In this document: positions 16,139 to 25,287 of the stretch, piece by piece
How positions within the stretch are numbered: position 1 is the first letter of the stretch
Layout: every line of letters starts with the position of its first letter
NCBI RefSeq assembly: GCF_000430725.1
Contig: NZ_KE387205.1
Coordinates: 175,329-239,328, forward strand
Length of the DNA: 64,000 nucleotides
Direction: 5' to 3'
From: Azohydromonas australica DSM 1124
Lineage (GTDB): Bacteria; Pseudomonadota; Gammaproteobacteria; Burkholderiales; Burkholderiaceae_C
The notes under the pieces: model-generated
Databases searched by the model: none
What the model saw: only the letters and a program-made list of their open reading frames with translations
Told to the model about the DNA's origin: nothing
Position numbers and translations under genes: made by a program

Positions 16139-17161
16139 TCAGGCGTTCAGCGCCTGCCCGCCGGACAGCCGCGCGCGGCGCAGGCTCTGCGACGGCGACT
16201 CGCAGAATTGGCGCTTGTAGTCGCAGGAAAAACGCCCGAAGTGCCAGAAGCCCCAGCGCGAGGCGACGTCGTAGACGCTGAGCGCCGGGTCCGCGCAGCG
16301 GCGCAGCTCGCGCCGCGCCGCGTTGAGCCGCAGCGCCCGGATATAGCGGTTGGGCGACAGGCCCAGCACGTCCTGGAAGCAGTAATTCAGCTTGCGCAGG
16401 CTGGCGCCCACGGTGCTGCAGACCTCGTCCAGCGAGGGCGGCTCGTCCGGGCGCGCCATCATCAGCTCGCAGGCGCGGTCCACCAGCCGCTTGCGCTGGC
16501 TGGCGCGACCTTCCTGGTCGGCATCGCGCGAATCGGCCAGCACGTGGACCATCTGCACCAGCACGTTGTCGCGCAGTTCCTGCCGGGCGCCAGCCTCATC
16601 GAGCGAGCCTGCACCGGCGGACGCCAGCAGCAGCCCGGCACGCAGCGCAGCCGCGAAGGGTTTGACTTGCTGCTCGCTGGTGGACAGGCCGGTGACCAGG
16701 CCCCGGCAAATCGACAGCGGACGGCCCAGCAGGTCCTGCGAGGCCTGCTGCAGCAGCGCTTCGTCCACCACCACGCCCGCGAAGCTGCAGTCCGCGGGCG
16801 TCGTCATCTGCAGCTCGCCGTCGTGCACGGACGCCAGGCCCGAGGCGCCTGGACGCACGCCGTTGATGACGAGCTCGCCCTGGCCGCTGAGCATCATGGC
16901 CGCGCTCACCGAGCCGGCGCTGAGCACGCCGCTCTGGTGCAGGCAGCGGCTGGTTCGTTCCACGAACAACTGCATGCCCGGCAGCCTGACGTCCAGGAAG
17001 CTGCCTTCGAAGCGTCCGCAATCCAGTTGGTCGTATTCAAGCTGCCAGTCCAGGAGCTGCTGCGTGTGCTCCTCCAGGTCGTCGGTACGGATCTGGCGCA
17101 CCACTTGCGGGCTTCCATTCACCGGCTGCGTTGCCATCTCGGTGCAAAAAGAGGTGTACAT
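16139..17161 (-). CDS. AraC-family regulator, EutR-like
   Basis: A DNA-binding regulator of about 340 residues ending in an AraC-type double helix-turn-helix (SLDEVCSTVGASLRKLNYCFQDVLGLSPNRYIRALRLNAARREL, then VYDVASRWGFWHFGRFSCDYKRQF). The sequence resembles the ethanolamine-operon activator EutR, suggesting an amine or amine-derived inducer. It sits directly upstream of mauB in the same orientation, so it likely controls that operon. The start is uncertain: ATGs at 17161 and 17137 both lack a clear ribosome site, and an upstream extension to 17380 looks non-native. Confidence 0.82.
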   Translation of the reverse strand: MYTSFCTEMATQPVNGSPQVVRQIRTDDLEEHTQQLLDWQLEYDQLDCGRFEGSFLDVRLPGMQLFVERTSRCLHQSGVLSAGSVSAAMMLSGQGELVINGVRPGASGLASVHDGELQMTTPADCSFAGVVVDEALLQQASQDLLGRPLSICRGLVTGLSTSEQQVKPFAAALRAGLLLASAGAGSLDEAGARQELRDNVLVQMVHVLADSRDADQEGRASQRKRLVDRACELMMARPDEPPSLDEVCSTVGASLRKLNYCFQDVLGLSPNRYIRALRLNAARRELRRCADPALSVYDVASRWGFWHFGRFSCDYKRQFCESPSQSLRRARLSGGQALNA

Positions 17162-17433
17162 GGCAGGAGATGCGGCTTGATACGGAAAGCGCGGCCGAGA
17201 AGCATGAGCTGTGCCACGGCGTCGGGGCGCGCAGCTTGCCAGCACCCCCGAATGCGCGCCTCCGTGAAGTCCCCTAGCGGCTGTCGCGCGGACGGGCATG
17301 CCTCCTCTGTGAAAGCAGGCGCCAAAACGCTTGATCAGGAACAAGCGAGTTCCCCACACGGCAGTCGGAATTAGTCTCATGCAAATTCATTTGGTATAGG
17401 CTAAGCAATCTGCGCCTGGACCAAGGGATTTGC

Positions 17434-18387
17434 ATGTTTCGTCCAGAACCGACGCCTCAGGTCTTCGGCTTTCAGCCGTGGCGCGACTTCGTCTCCTCCG
17501 CCTTCCTGAACCTGGAGTGCCGTGCCGAGCGGCCCGCGTCGTTCCAGGGCAGCGCGCTGCTGGCGCGCTTTGCCGGCAGCCACGCGATGGACGTGCGCGT
17601 CGCCGCGTCGGAAGTGAAGCGCCGGCAGCGGGACGCGGAAAACGACGCGCGCGCCTGCTTCAAGGCGTTCTGGCAACTGTCCGGCACGAGCCGCGTGCGC
17701 CAGGGGGCGCGCGAGTCCGTGCTGCAGCCGGGTCACTGGACGGTCTACGACACCGCGCGCGACTACGCCATCGAATCGAGCGACGGCTCGCGCTTCATCA
17801 CCTTGCTGCTGCCACAGGCGCGCTCGCTGCACCTGGCACCGGCCGTTCGCTCGCTGGCCGCGCAGCCCCTGGCCGAGGGCGGGACGGCGCATGTCGCGCG
17901 CTGCGCGCTTGCGGGCCTGCTGCACGACGCGACGCCGCTGGACGGCCCCGGCCAGGCCGTGATCGAGAACAGCCTGCTGGCCCTGCTGCAGCAGGCGCTC
18001 GCCACCGAGCTGAAGGCGCGCGGCAACGACGGCGCCGTGGCCGGCCGGCCCAGCCTGGAACAGGTGCGCCACTACATCGAGGAGCATCTGGGCGATGCCT
18101 TGCTGACGCCGGAGCGCGTGGCGCAGGCCTTCGGCATCTCGCGGCGAGGCCTGTACACGCTGTTCGAATCCGCCGGTCAGACGCCGCGGGCCTTCATCCA
18201 GCAGCGTCGCCTGGACCGCGCGCATGAGCTGCTGTGCGACGCCACGTGGAGCGCCGTGCCGGTGATGCGCATCGCCCGGCAGTGCGGCTTCCCGGACGCG
18301 GCCAACTTCAGCCGCGCCTTCCATGCGCATCATGGCCGCACGCCTTCGGCCTGCCGGGCGCAGGGCGCCCACTTTGGCCTCGGCTGA
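17434..18387 (+). CDS. AraC-family regulator, FeaR-like
   Basis: A 317-residue regulator with an N-terminal AraC_binding_2-type domain and a C-terminal AraC double helix-turn-helix (LLTPERVAQAFGISRRGLYTLFESAGQTPRAFIQQRRLDRAHELL, then VMRIARQCGFPDAANFSRAFHAHHGRTP). The arrangement and its position beside an aldehyde dehydrogenase match FeaR, which in E. coli activates tyramine oxidase and phenylacetaldehyde dehydrogenase. It is divergent from the EutR-like gene with a 272-base shared upstream region. A weak AGGG ribosome site precedes the ATG. Confidence 0.85.
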   Translation: MFRPEPTPQVFGFQPWRDFVSSAFLNLECRAERPASFQGSALLARFAGSHAMDVRVAASEVKRRQRDAENDARACFKAFWQLSGTSRVRQGARESVLQPGHWTVYDTARDYAIESSDGSRFITLLLPQARSLHLAPAVRSLAAQPLAEGGTAHVARCALAGLLHDATPLDGPGQAVIENSLLALLQQALATELKARGNDGAVAGRPSLEQVRHYIEEHLGDALLTPERVAQAFGISRRGLYTLFESAGQTPRAFIQQRRLDRAHELLCDATWSAVPVMRIARQCGFPDAANFSRAFHAHHGRTPSACRAQGAHFGLG

Positions 18388-18503
18388 TCAGTAGTTTCCC
18401 GGGGCTGCACGCTGGAACAAGCCGGCGCACGAAATGACAAGAGGCTGAAAAAGGCCCGCCGATAAGGTTGTTTTCAAGTGCACAACCCCACTTGGAGACA
18501 CCC

Positions 18504-20003
18504 ATGGCCTACGACGGACGGTTCCCCATCGACGATGCGGTCCGCAACTTCCTGCAGCGGCGCCCGGCCCTGTTCATCGACGGCGAGTGGACGGCCGGCA
18601 CCGGCACGGCCACCATCGACGTCCACGATCCCGCCACCGGCGCGGTGATCGCCCGCGTGCCCGATGCCACGGCTGAGGACGTGGACCGCGCCGTCCGCTC
18701 GGCGCGCGTGGCCTTCGAAGACGGCCGCTGGCGCCACCTGCGCCCCGCGGACCGCGAGCGCGTGCTGCTGCGCCTGGCCGATGCGATCGAGGCCCATGCC
18801 GAGGAGCTGGCGCAGCTGGAGACGCTGGAGCAGGGCAAGTCCATCCACCTGTCGCGCATGATCGAGGTGGGCGCCTCGGCGGAGTGGAGCCGCTACGCCG
18901 CCGGCCTGGCGACCAAGCTCTCGGGCCGCACCTTCGACGTGTCGCTGCCGGGCGGCCCGCAGCACTGGACGACGTACACGCGGCGCGAGCCCATCGGCGT
19001 CGTGGCGGGCATCGCGCCCTGGAACTTCCCGCTCATGATTGCGCTGTGGAAGGTGCTGCCGGCGCTGGCCTCGGGCTGCAGCATCGTGCTCAAGCCCTCG
19101 GAGGTGACGCCGCTGACCGCGCTGCGGCTGGCCGAGATCGCGGCCGGGGCCGGCGTGCCGCCCGGGGTGTTCAACGTCATCACGGGCACCGGGGCGACGG
19201 CCGGTCGCGCGCTGGTCGAGCATCCCGCCATCGCCAAGATCAGCTTCACCGGCTCGACCCAGACCGGCAAGCACATCGCCCGCTCGGCGGTGGAGCGCAT
19301 GGCGCGCACGACGCTGGAGCTGGGCGGCAAGAATCCCGCCATCGTGCTGCGCGACGCGGACGTCGATGCCGTCGTCAACGGCCTGCTGCTGGGCGGTTTC
19401 CTCAATGGTGGCCAGGTCTGCGCCGCGGCCTCGCGCGTGTACGTGGAGGCCCCGCTGTTCGACGCGCTGGCCGGCGGCCTGCACGAGGCGATGAAGAGCA
19501 TGCGCGTGGGGCCGGGCCTGGACCCGCAGGCGCAGGTCAACCCGCTCGTGTCGCGGCAGCACCAGCAGTCGGTGCTGGCGCACCTGGACGACGCGCGACG
19601 CCACGGCGGCGAGCTGCTCGAAGGCGCGGCGGCCCCGGACGAGCGCGGCTACTACGTGCGCCCGACGCTGGTGCTGAACCCGGGCGCGCCGATGCAGCTG
19701 CTGCGCGAGGAGGTTTTCGGCCCGGTGCTGTCGCTCACGCGCGTGGGCGATGCCGAGGAAGCGCTGCGCCTGGCCAACGACAGCCGCTTCGGCCTGGCGG
19801 CCAGCCTCTGGACGCGCGACCTCGGTGCGGCGATGCGCTACACGCCGCGCATCGAGGCCGGCACGGTCTGGGTCAACAGCCACGTGCTCATCGACCCGAA
19901 CATGCCCTTCGGCGGGCTCAAGGAATCCGGCCAGGGCCGGGACTTCGGCGTGGACTGGCTCGAACCCTATACCGAGCTGAAGTCCGTCTGCATCCACCAC
20001 TGA
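18504..20003 (+). CDS. Aldehyde dehydrogenase, phenylacetaldehyde dehydrogenase-like
   Basis: A 499-residue NAD(P)-dependent aldehyde dehydrogenase. The catalytic glutamate is E272 (LELGGKNPAIV) and the nucleophile is C306 (NGGQVCAAASR); the NAD-binding FTGSTQTGKHI segment and a C-terminal MPFGGLKESGQGRDFG motif are present. The ATG at 18504 follows a TTGGAGA ribosome site. Following a FeaR-like activator and lying near an amine dehydrogenase operon, it most likely oxidises arylacetaldehydes (phenylacetaldehyde or 4-hydroxyphenylacetaldehyde) to the acids. The exact substrate is inferred from neighbours. Confidence 0.88.
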   Translation: MAYDGRFPIDDAVRNFLQRRPALFIDGEWTAGTGTATIDVHDPATGAVIARVPDATAEDVDRAVRSARVAFEDGRWRHLRPADRERVLLRLADAIEAHAEELAQLETLEQGKSIHLSRMIEVGASAEWSRYAAGLATKLSGRTFDVSLPGGPQHWTTYTRREPIGVVAGIAPWNFPLMIALWKVLPALASGCSIVLKPSEVTPLTALRLAEIAAGAGVPPGVFNVITGTGATAGRALVEHPAIAKISFTGSTQTGKHIARSAVERMARTTLELGGKNPAIVLRDADVDAVVNGLLLGGFLNGGQVCAAASRVYVEAPLFDALAGGLHEAMKSMRVGPGLDPQAQVNPLVSRQHQQSVLAHLDDARRHGGELLEGAAAPDERGYYVRPTLVLNPGAPMQLLREEVFGPVLSLTRVGDAEEALRLANDSRFGLAASLWTRDLGAAMRYTPRIEAGTVWVNSHVLIDPNMPFGGLKESGQGRDFGVDWLEPYTELKSVCIHH

Positions 20004-20091
20004 AGCGCCGAGCTGCACCACCGCCCCGCCGCCCGCGCCTGCCGACCTTGCGGGCGGCTTCGCCACACCTTGCTGAATCGAACTGGTCCGT

Positions 20092-20937
20092 ATGAAGAAC
20101 CGCGCCCTTTTCCTTGTCCCGCTGGCTGTGCTGGCGCTGTGCAACCAGTCCCGGGCCGCCAGCGCGCCCGATCCCGGCGACTACGTGCCCGCGCCCGCCG
20201 GCGCCACAGTGACAGCCTTGTACGCGCAGCACCAGAAGGCGGATCGCGTGTACGAGAACGGGCGCCGCGCGCTGGGCGACCTGGGCCTGAAGCTCGACAT
20301 CGGCGTGCTGCGCGTCATGCATTACTTCGAGCTGGGCGGCAAGCCCGCCGACGTCGAGCTGGTGCTGCCCTTCGGGCGCCAGCGCGTGGGCGGCGACGAC
20401 ACGCGGCTGTCGGGCGTGGGCAACGTGATCCTGGGCACCACGTACTGGACCAAGAGCGACGAGGCCTCGCAGACGCACCTGGGCTGGGCCGGCTACCTGA
20501 GCCTGCCCAGCGGGGCGCATCGGAAGGAAGGCTTCTTCGCCAGCGAGGACCGCTATGCGCTCGACCTCCAGTTCGGCTACATCACGCCGCTGGCGCCCAA
20601 GGTGTCGCTGGACCTGCTGGGCCAGACCGAGCTCTATACCCGCGACGACACCACGCGCATCGAGCGCAAGCCGCTGGTGCGTGCCTTCGCGCACCTGAGC
20701 TACCACCTCTCCGACGCCACGCGGCTGGCCTTAACGGTGCGGCAGGCCTACGGCGCGCGCGAGACGCTCAACGGCAGCGAGGTGCTGGGCAGCAAGCGCG
20801 ACACCAACCTGATGCTGACTTGGCAGCACCAGGTCACCGACGCCCTGCAGCTGCAGCTGCAGGTTGCCAAGGACGTCAAGGTGCGCAACGGCGCGGCCGT
20901 GGAAGCTGTGCAGGCGCGCGTGGCCTACGTGTTCTGA
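20092..20937 (+). CDS. Outer-membrane protein of the phenol MetA-pathway (Phenol_MetA_deg) type
   Basis: A 281-residue protein with a signal peptide ending near SRAAS and alternating beta-strand character, ending in aromatic YVF as outer-membrane barrels do. Segments such as LRVMHYFELGGKPADVELVLPFG and GVGNVILGTTYW resemble the family annotated as putative MetA-pathway of phenol degradation. These are thought to be barrels for uptake of hydrophobic compounds, not enzymes. It lies 88 bases after the aldehyde dehydrogenase and is convergent with the fumarylacetoacetase gene. Confidence 0.7.
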   Translation: MKNRALFLVPLAVLALCNQSRAASAPDPGDYVPAPAGATVTALYAQHQKADRVYENGRRALGDLGLKLDIGVLRVMHYFELGGKPADVELVLPFGRQRVGGDDTRLSGVGNVILGTTYWTKSDEASQTHLGWAGYLSLPSGAHRKEGFFASEDRYALDLQFGYITPLAPKVSLDLLGQTELYTRDDTTRIERKPLVRAFAHLSYHLSDATRLALTVRQAYGARETLNGSEVLGSKRDTNLMLTWQHQVTDALQLQLQVAKDVKVRNGAAVEAVQARVAYVF

Positions 20938-20955
20938 AAGCTGGCTTAAGGGGAA

Positions 20956-20979
20956 CAGGCGCCCGCTTGGAGGCGCCTG
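20956..20979. terminator. Hairpin between convergent genes
   Basis: CAGGCGCC and GGCGCCTG form an 8-base perfect stem with an 8-base loop, placed between the stops at 20937 and 20987. There is no clear T-run, so it may act as a bidirectional but weak terminator. Confidence 0.5.
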
Positions 20980-20986
20980 CAGGTCA

Positions 20987-22315
20987 TCAGCGCTGCGGCG
21001 CCTGGAGTGCGGGCAGCACGGTGCCCTCGCAGAGGCCGAAGCCGATGCGGGCCGCGCCCGGCTTCTCGCACCAGCCGCGCAGCACGACGCTGTCGCCGTC
21101 TTCCAAGAAGGTGCGCTGCTCGCCGCCGGGCAGCGCCACGGGCTGCTTGCCGCCGCCGGTGAGCTCGATCAGCGCGCCGGCCTGGTCCAGCGTCGGACCG
21201 GAGAGCGTCCCGCTGCCCAGCAGGTCGCCGGGCTGCAGGTTGCAGCCGTTGACGGTGTGGTGCGTCACCATCTGCGCCAGCGTCCAGTAGGCATGGCGGT
21301 AACTGGTGCGGCAGAGGGTGGCCGGGGCGTGGCCGGCCTCGCGCATGCGCGGCGTCAACAGCTCGACCTGCAGCTGGATGTCCAGCGAGCCGGCTTCGCG
21401 GTGGGCGGCGCAGTCCAGGTAGGGCAGGGGCTGCGGATCGCCTTCCGGGCGCTGGAAGGGCGCGCGGTAGGGCGCGAGCGCCTCCAGCGTCACGATCCAG
21501 GGCGAGATGGTGGTGGCGAAGCTCTTGGACAGGAACGGCCCCAGCGGCTGGTATTCCCAGGCCTGGATGTCGCGCGCCGACCAGTCGTTGAGCAGGCAAA
21601 TGCCGAACACATGGTCCTCGGCCTGCGCGATCGCCACCGGCCCGCCCAGCGCGTTGCCTTCGCCGATGAACACGCCCAGCTCCAGCTCGATGTCCAGCCG
21701 CTTGCACGGCCCGGCCACCGGCTGCGCCGCACCGGGCGGCAGCGTCTGCCCCTGCGGACGCCGGAACGCCTGGCCCGACACGCCGATGCTCGATGCGCGG
21801 CCGTGGTAGCCGATGGGCACCCACTTGTAGTTGGGCAGCAGCGGGTTGTCCGGGCGGAACAGGCGGCCGATGTTCGTGGCGTGGTGCACGGAGGTGTAGA
21901 AGTCCGTGTAGTCGCCGATGCGCGCCGGCACGTCGTACTCGGCTTCCGCCTGGGGCACCAGGCAGGCCTGCAGCTGGCGCTGCTCGGCCGCGCCTTCGCG
22001 CAGCCCGCGCGACAGCGCCAGCCGCAGCGCGCGCCACGCGGGCTGGCCCCGTGCCATCAGCGCGTTGAGCTTGTCCTGCGAGCCGGCCAGCGCGGCCATG
22101 CCCGCGGGGCCGTCGAACACCGCCAGGGCGGCCGCCGCCGCCAGGTCGACGATCTGGTCGCCGATGGCGACGCCGCCGCGCCAGGCTTCCAGCGAGCCCT
22201 TGCGGCGGAACACCGCGAAGGGCAGGTTCTGGATCGGGAAGTCGGTGCCCGCGCGGTGGGCGGACGCCACCCAGCTGCGCAGCGCCGGGTCGTGGGTTTC
22301 GTTGAGCAAGGGCAT
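20987..22315 (-). CDS. fahA: Fumarylacetoacetase
   Basis: A 442-residue full-length fumarylacetoacetate hydrolase that splits fumarylacetoacetate into fumarate and acetoacetate, the last step of the homogentisate pathway. It has the N-terminal SH3-like domain and the catalytic FAA domain with DFYTSVHHATNIGRLFRP, GYHGRASS, LDIELELGVFIG and LLNDWSARDIQAWEY (metal-binding acidic residues), plus TSYRHAYWTLAQMVTHHTVNGC. It is the last gene of a four-gene unit read towards it from the IclR-controlled promoter, 4 bases after the DUF2783 gene. Confidence 0.95.
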   Translation of the reverse strand: MPLLNETHDPALRSWVASAHRAGTDFPIQNLPFAVFRRKGSLEAWRGGVAIGDQIVDLAAAAALAVFDGPAGMAALAGSQDKLNALMARGQPAWRALRLALSRGLREGAAEQRQLQACLVPQAEAEYDVPARIGDYTDFYTSVHHATNIGRLFRPDNPLLPNYKWVPIGYHGRASSIGVSGQAFRRPQGQTLPPGAAQPVAGPCKRLDIELELGVFIGEGNALGGPVAIAQAEDHVFGICLLNDWSARDIQAWEYQPLGPFLSKSFATTISPWIVTLEALAPYRAPFQRPEGDPQPLPYLDCAAHREAGSLDIQLQVELLTPRMREAGHAPATLCRTSYRHAYWTLAQMVTHHTVNGCNLQPGDLLGSGTLSGPTLDQAGALIELTGGGKQPVALPGGEQRTFLEDGDSVVLRGWCEKPGAARIGFGLCEGTVLPALQAPQR

Positions 22316-22319
22316 GGGC

Positions 22320-22544
22320 TCACACGCCTTCGCGCGCCAGCGCCATGGCCTCGCGCAGCACGGCGAGGTCGCCGATGTGGTTGCTCAGCAGCAGGATCAG
22401 TTTGGCGTTGACCAGCGCGCTCGCCTCGTCGCTGAGGTCGCGGTGCATGTCGATGAGCGCCTCGTAGAAGTCGTCGCCGGGCGAGAAGTCGCGGATGGGG
22501 CGCTGGCCGGCTTCCTGGAAGTTGGGTTGCAGTTGGAGCGGCAT
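22320..22544 (-). CDS. DUF2783 small protein
   Basis: A 74-residue protein of the DUF2783 family: DDFYEALIDMHRDLSDEASALVNAKLILLLSNHIGDLAVLREAMALAR. Its function is unknown. It lies between the flavin hydroxylase (17 bases upstream) and fumarylacetoacetase (4 bases downstream), implying a helper role in this aromatic pathway. It is a soluble, helical, acidic protein without a signal peptide. Confidence 0.85.
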   Translation of the reverse strand: MPLQLQPNFQEAGQRPIRDFSPGDDFYEALIDMHRDLSDEASALVNAKLILLLSNHIGDLAVLREAMALAREGV

Positions 22545-22561
22545 GGGGTGGTCCTTGGGGG

Positions 22562-24217
22562 TCAGGCGTTGCAGGTGGCGCGGGCCACGGCTTGGCGCAC
22601 CCGGGCGGCGTCGACGCCGCGCCAGCGGGCGGCCAGGTGCTGGTCCGGGCGCAGCAGGAAGGCGCTGCCGTCGCGGGCGTCGTAGCGCTGCGCCACCAGG
22701 CCCTTGAGTTCCTGCAGCACGCGCACGCCGGGCAGGTCCGCGGGCTTGGGCGAGACGACGATGGTCTCCACCGGGATGGGCGCGTCGCGCAGGCCGGCCA
22801 GCAGCGTGCGGTCCACCGTCGAGGCGTCGTCCGCGTACACCAGCAGCTGGAAGCGGTTGCCCACCTGGTCGATGAGCCAGCCGCCGCGGCCATCGGCCAC
22901 GACCGGCGCGTCTTCGATGGGCGCGCCCGGCACCATGTGACTGTCGAACGCGTCGGCGTCGGGCGTGTTCAGCGACGACGCGCTGTAGAACGCGGGCACC
23001 GACAGCCGGCCGGAGTTGACCAGCTTGCGCGCGAAGGCGTGCTTCTGCGCCAGCTGCAGCACGGCGTTGCGGAAGGCCTTGCTGGTGTTGCTCTTGGGCG
23101 TGATGAAGTCCGTCGAGCGCGTGGAGTTCATGAGGTTCTCGTCGGCCGCGTGCACGCGCTCTTCGGAGTAGCTGTCCAGCAGCGCCTCGGGCGCCAGGCC
23201 GTCCAGCACCAGCTTGAGCTTCCACACCAGGTTGTCTGCGTCCTGGATGCCGGAGTTGGCGCCACGCGCGCCGAAGGGCGAGACCTGGTGCGCGGCATCG
23301 CCGGCGAACAGCACGCGGCCATGGTTGAAGCGGCCCATGCGCCGGCACTGGAAGGTGTAGACGCTGACCCACTCCAGCTCGAACTCGCGGTCGTCGCCCA
23401 GCATCGCCTTGATGCGCGGGATCACCTTCTCGGGCTTCTTCTCCTCCTCCGGGTCCACGTTCCAGCCGAGCTGGAAGTCGATGCGCCAGACGTCGTCGGC
23501 CTCGCGGTGCAGCAGCACGCTCTGGTTGCGGTGGAAGGGCGGGTCGAACCAGAACCAGCGCTCGGCGGGGAAGGCCGCCTTCATGATCACGTCGGCGATG
23601 AGGAAACGGTCCATGAACACCTTGCCGTCGATGTCCAGGCCGAGCATGGTGCGGATGGGGCTGCGCGCGCCGTCGCACACGATCAGCCAGTCGGTCTCCA
23701 GCGCGTACACGCCGTCGGGCGTCTGCACCTGCAGCGACACGTGGTCGGCCTGCGGCGTGACGGCGATGACCTTGTTCTTCCAGCGCATCTCGACGCCGGT
23801 CTCGTTGCAGCGCTCCACCTGGTACTGCTCCAGGTAGTACTGCTGCAGGTTCACCATGCCCGGGCGCTTGTGGTCAGCCTCGGGCAGCAGGTCGAAGCTG
23901 AAGACCTCCCCCTCGCCGAAGAAGGTGCGGCCCACGCTCCAGTCCACGCCCTTGTTCACCACGGGCTCGCCCACGCCCACGCGGTCCAGGATCTCCAGCG
24001 CCCGCTTGGCATAGCACAGGCCGCGCGAGCCGACGGACACGGTGTTGTCGTCATCGAGCACGAGCACGGGGATGCCGTGCTGGCGGCAGTCGAGCGCGGC
24101 GGTCATGCCGACCGGGCCGGCGCCGACGATGACCACCGGATGGCGCCGCGGCGCGGCGTCCGACAGCTCGGCCGGCTTGCGGTACTCGAACTTCGGGTAG
24201 GTGTAGGTCTTGAGCAT
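22562..24217 (-). CDS. FAD-dependent aromatic hydroxylase (MhpA/PheA family)
   Basis: A 551-residue flavoprotein monooxygenase. It has an N-terminal FAD site VVIVGAGPVGMTAALDC, a central DG-type VCDGARSPIRTMLG motif and the GD motif LFAGDAAHQVSPFGARGANSGIQDADNL, followed by a thioredoxin-like C-terminal domain. The family hydroxylates phenolic acids using NAD(P)H and O2. Coupled to fumarylacetoacetase, the simplest inference is a hydroxylase making homogentisate from a hydroxyphenylacetate, but 3-hydroxybenzoate- or phenylpropionate-type substrates are also possible. No homogentisate dioxygenase gene accompanies it. Confidence 0.85.
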   Translation of the reverse strand: MLKTYTYPKFEYRKPAELSDAAPRRHPVVIVGAGPVGMTAALDCRQHGIPVLVLDDDNTVSVGSRGLCYAKRALEILDRVGVGEPVVNKGVDWSVGRTFFGEGEVFSFDLLPEADHKRPGMVNLQQYYLEQYQVERCNETGVEMRWKNKVIAVTPQADHVSLQVQTPDGVYALETDWLIVCDGARSPIRTMLGLDIDGKVFMDRFLIADVIMKAAFPAERWFWFDPPFHRNQSVLLHREADDVWRIDFQLGWNVDPEEEKKPEKVIPRIKAMLGDDREFELEWVSVYTFQCRRMGRFNHGRVLFAGDAAHQVSPFGARGANSGIQDADNLVWKLKLVLDGLAPEALLDSYSEERVHAADENLMNSTRSTDFITPKSNTSKAFRNAVLQLAQKHAFARKLVNSGRLSVPAFYSASSLNTPDADAFDSHMVPGAPIEDAPVVADGRGGWLIDQVGNRFQLLVYADDASTVDRTLLAGLRDAPIPVETIVVSPKPADLPGVRVLQELKGLVAQRYDARDGSAFLLRPDQHLAARWRGVDAARVRQAVARATCNA

Positions 24218-24323
24218 GGTGTCTCCTTGAATCCGCAGGGACGAGTCGCCCCACGGGCCGCGCCGCGACGGGCGCGCCCGGTGTCTGTGTTTCCGTTGGG
24301 AAGGGGTTGGCGGGCGCTGTGGA

Positions 24324-25235
24324 TCAGCCTTCCAGCGCGTGCCACATGTCGATGTCGCGCTGCGCGGTCCACACGCGCGGGTCCGGGTACTGCGTGGCCT
24401 CGTCGTAGGCGCGGGTCACGTCGAAGGGCATGCAGTGGTCGAAGATCACCCACTGGCCGTACTTGGGCGCCATCTGCGCGTAGGCGTTCTTGTAGGTGGT
24501 CTTGAGGTCCAGGCCCGCGGCGGCGCCGGCCTGCACGGCGGCGTACAGGTCGGAGACGAAGGCGCGCGTGCCGGCCAGGCCCGCCTGCACCTGTTTCTCG
24601 CCCACCAGTGCGGGGCCGCGGCCCGGGACCAACGCCAGCGGATTGAGCGCGGCGATGTTGTCCAGCGTCTGCGGCCAGTCCTTGAAGTAGGCGTCGCCCG
24701 CGTACGGCGTGGCGTCGAACTCCACCAGGTCGCCCGAGAGCAGCGTGCGCTCCTGCGGCAGCCACACCACCGTGTCGCCCTTGGTGTGGCCGCGGCCGAG
24801 CTGCAGCAGCTGCACTTCGAGCTTGCCCAGCCACAGCGTCATCTTCCCCCTGAAGGTCATCGTAGGCCAGGTCAGCCCGGCAGGCACCGTCTCCACGTTG
24901 CGGAACAGGCGCGGGAAGCGGCCGATCTCGCTGGCCTTGTCCTGCTCGCCACGCTCGACGATCAGGTCGTAGGTGTCCTGGCTGGCCAGGATCTGCTGCG
25001 GCTCGTAGGCCGAGGCACCCAGCACGCGCACGGCGTGGTAGTGCGTGAGCACGACGTACTTGATGGGCTTGTCCGTCACCTCGCGAATGCGGCGGATCAC
25101 GTCAGCCGCCATCGCCGGCGTGGCCTGGGTGTCAGCGACCAGCACGGCGTCGTCGCCGATGATGATCCCGGTGTTCGGGTCGCCTTCGGCCGTGTAGGCC
25201 CAGGCGTGCTCCGAGATCTGCTTGAAGCTGACCAT
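24324..25235 (-). CDS. MBL-fold metallo-hydrolase-like protein with altered metal motif
   Basis: About 303 residues of metallo-beta-lactamase fold, first gene of the unit leading to fumarylacetoacetase. The usual HxHxDH motif reads H65-Y-H67-A-V-R here, so the Asp and third His that bind the second metal are missing. GRGHTKGD (H150) and LSGDLVEFD (D169) are kept. The ATG at 25235 is preferred because a GGAAGAA ribosome site lies 7 bases before it; an in-frame ATG at 25283 has none. Its role is unknown; it may hydrolyse a thioester or lactone, or have lost one metal. Confidence 0.8.
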   Translation of the reverse strand: MVSFKQISEHAWAYTAEGDPNTGIIIGDDAVLVADTQATPAMAADVIRRIREVTDKPIKYVVLTHYHAVRVLGASAYEPQQILASQDTYDLIVERGEQDKASEIGRFPRLFRNVETVPAGLTWPTMTFRGKMTLWLGKLEVQLLQLGRGHTKGDTVVWLPQERTLLSGDLVEFDATPYAGDAYFKDWPQTLDNIAALNPLALVPGRGPALVGEKQVQAGLAGTRAFVSDLYAAVQAGAAAGLDLKTTYKNAYAQMAPKYGQWVIFDHCMPFDVTRAYDEATQYPDPRVWTAQRDIDMWHALEG

Positions 25236-25287
25236 CTTTTCTTCCAGGTCGGCTTGGGATGCGAACTTCTTGCTAGGGTTCATGGCT

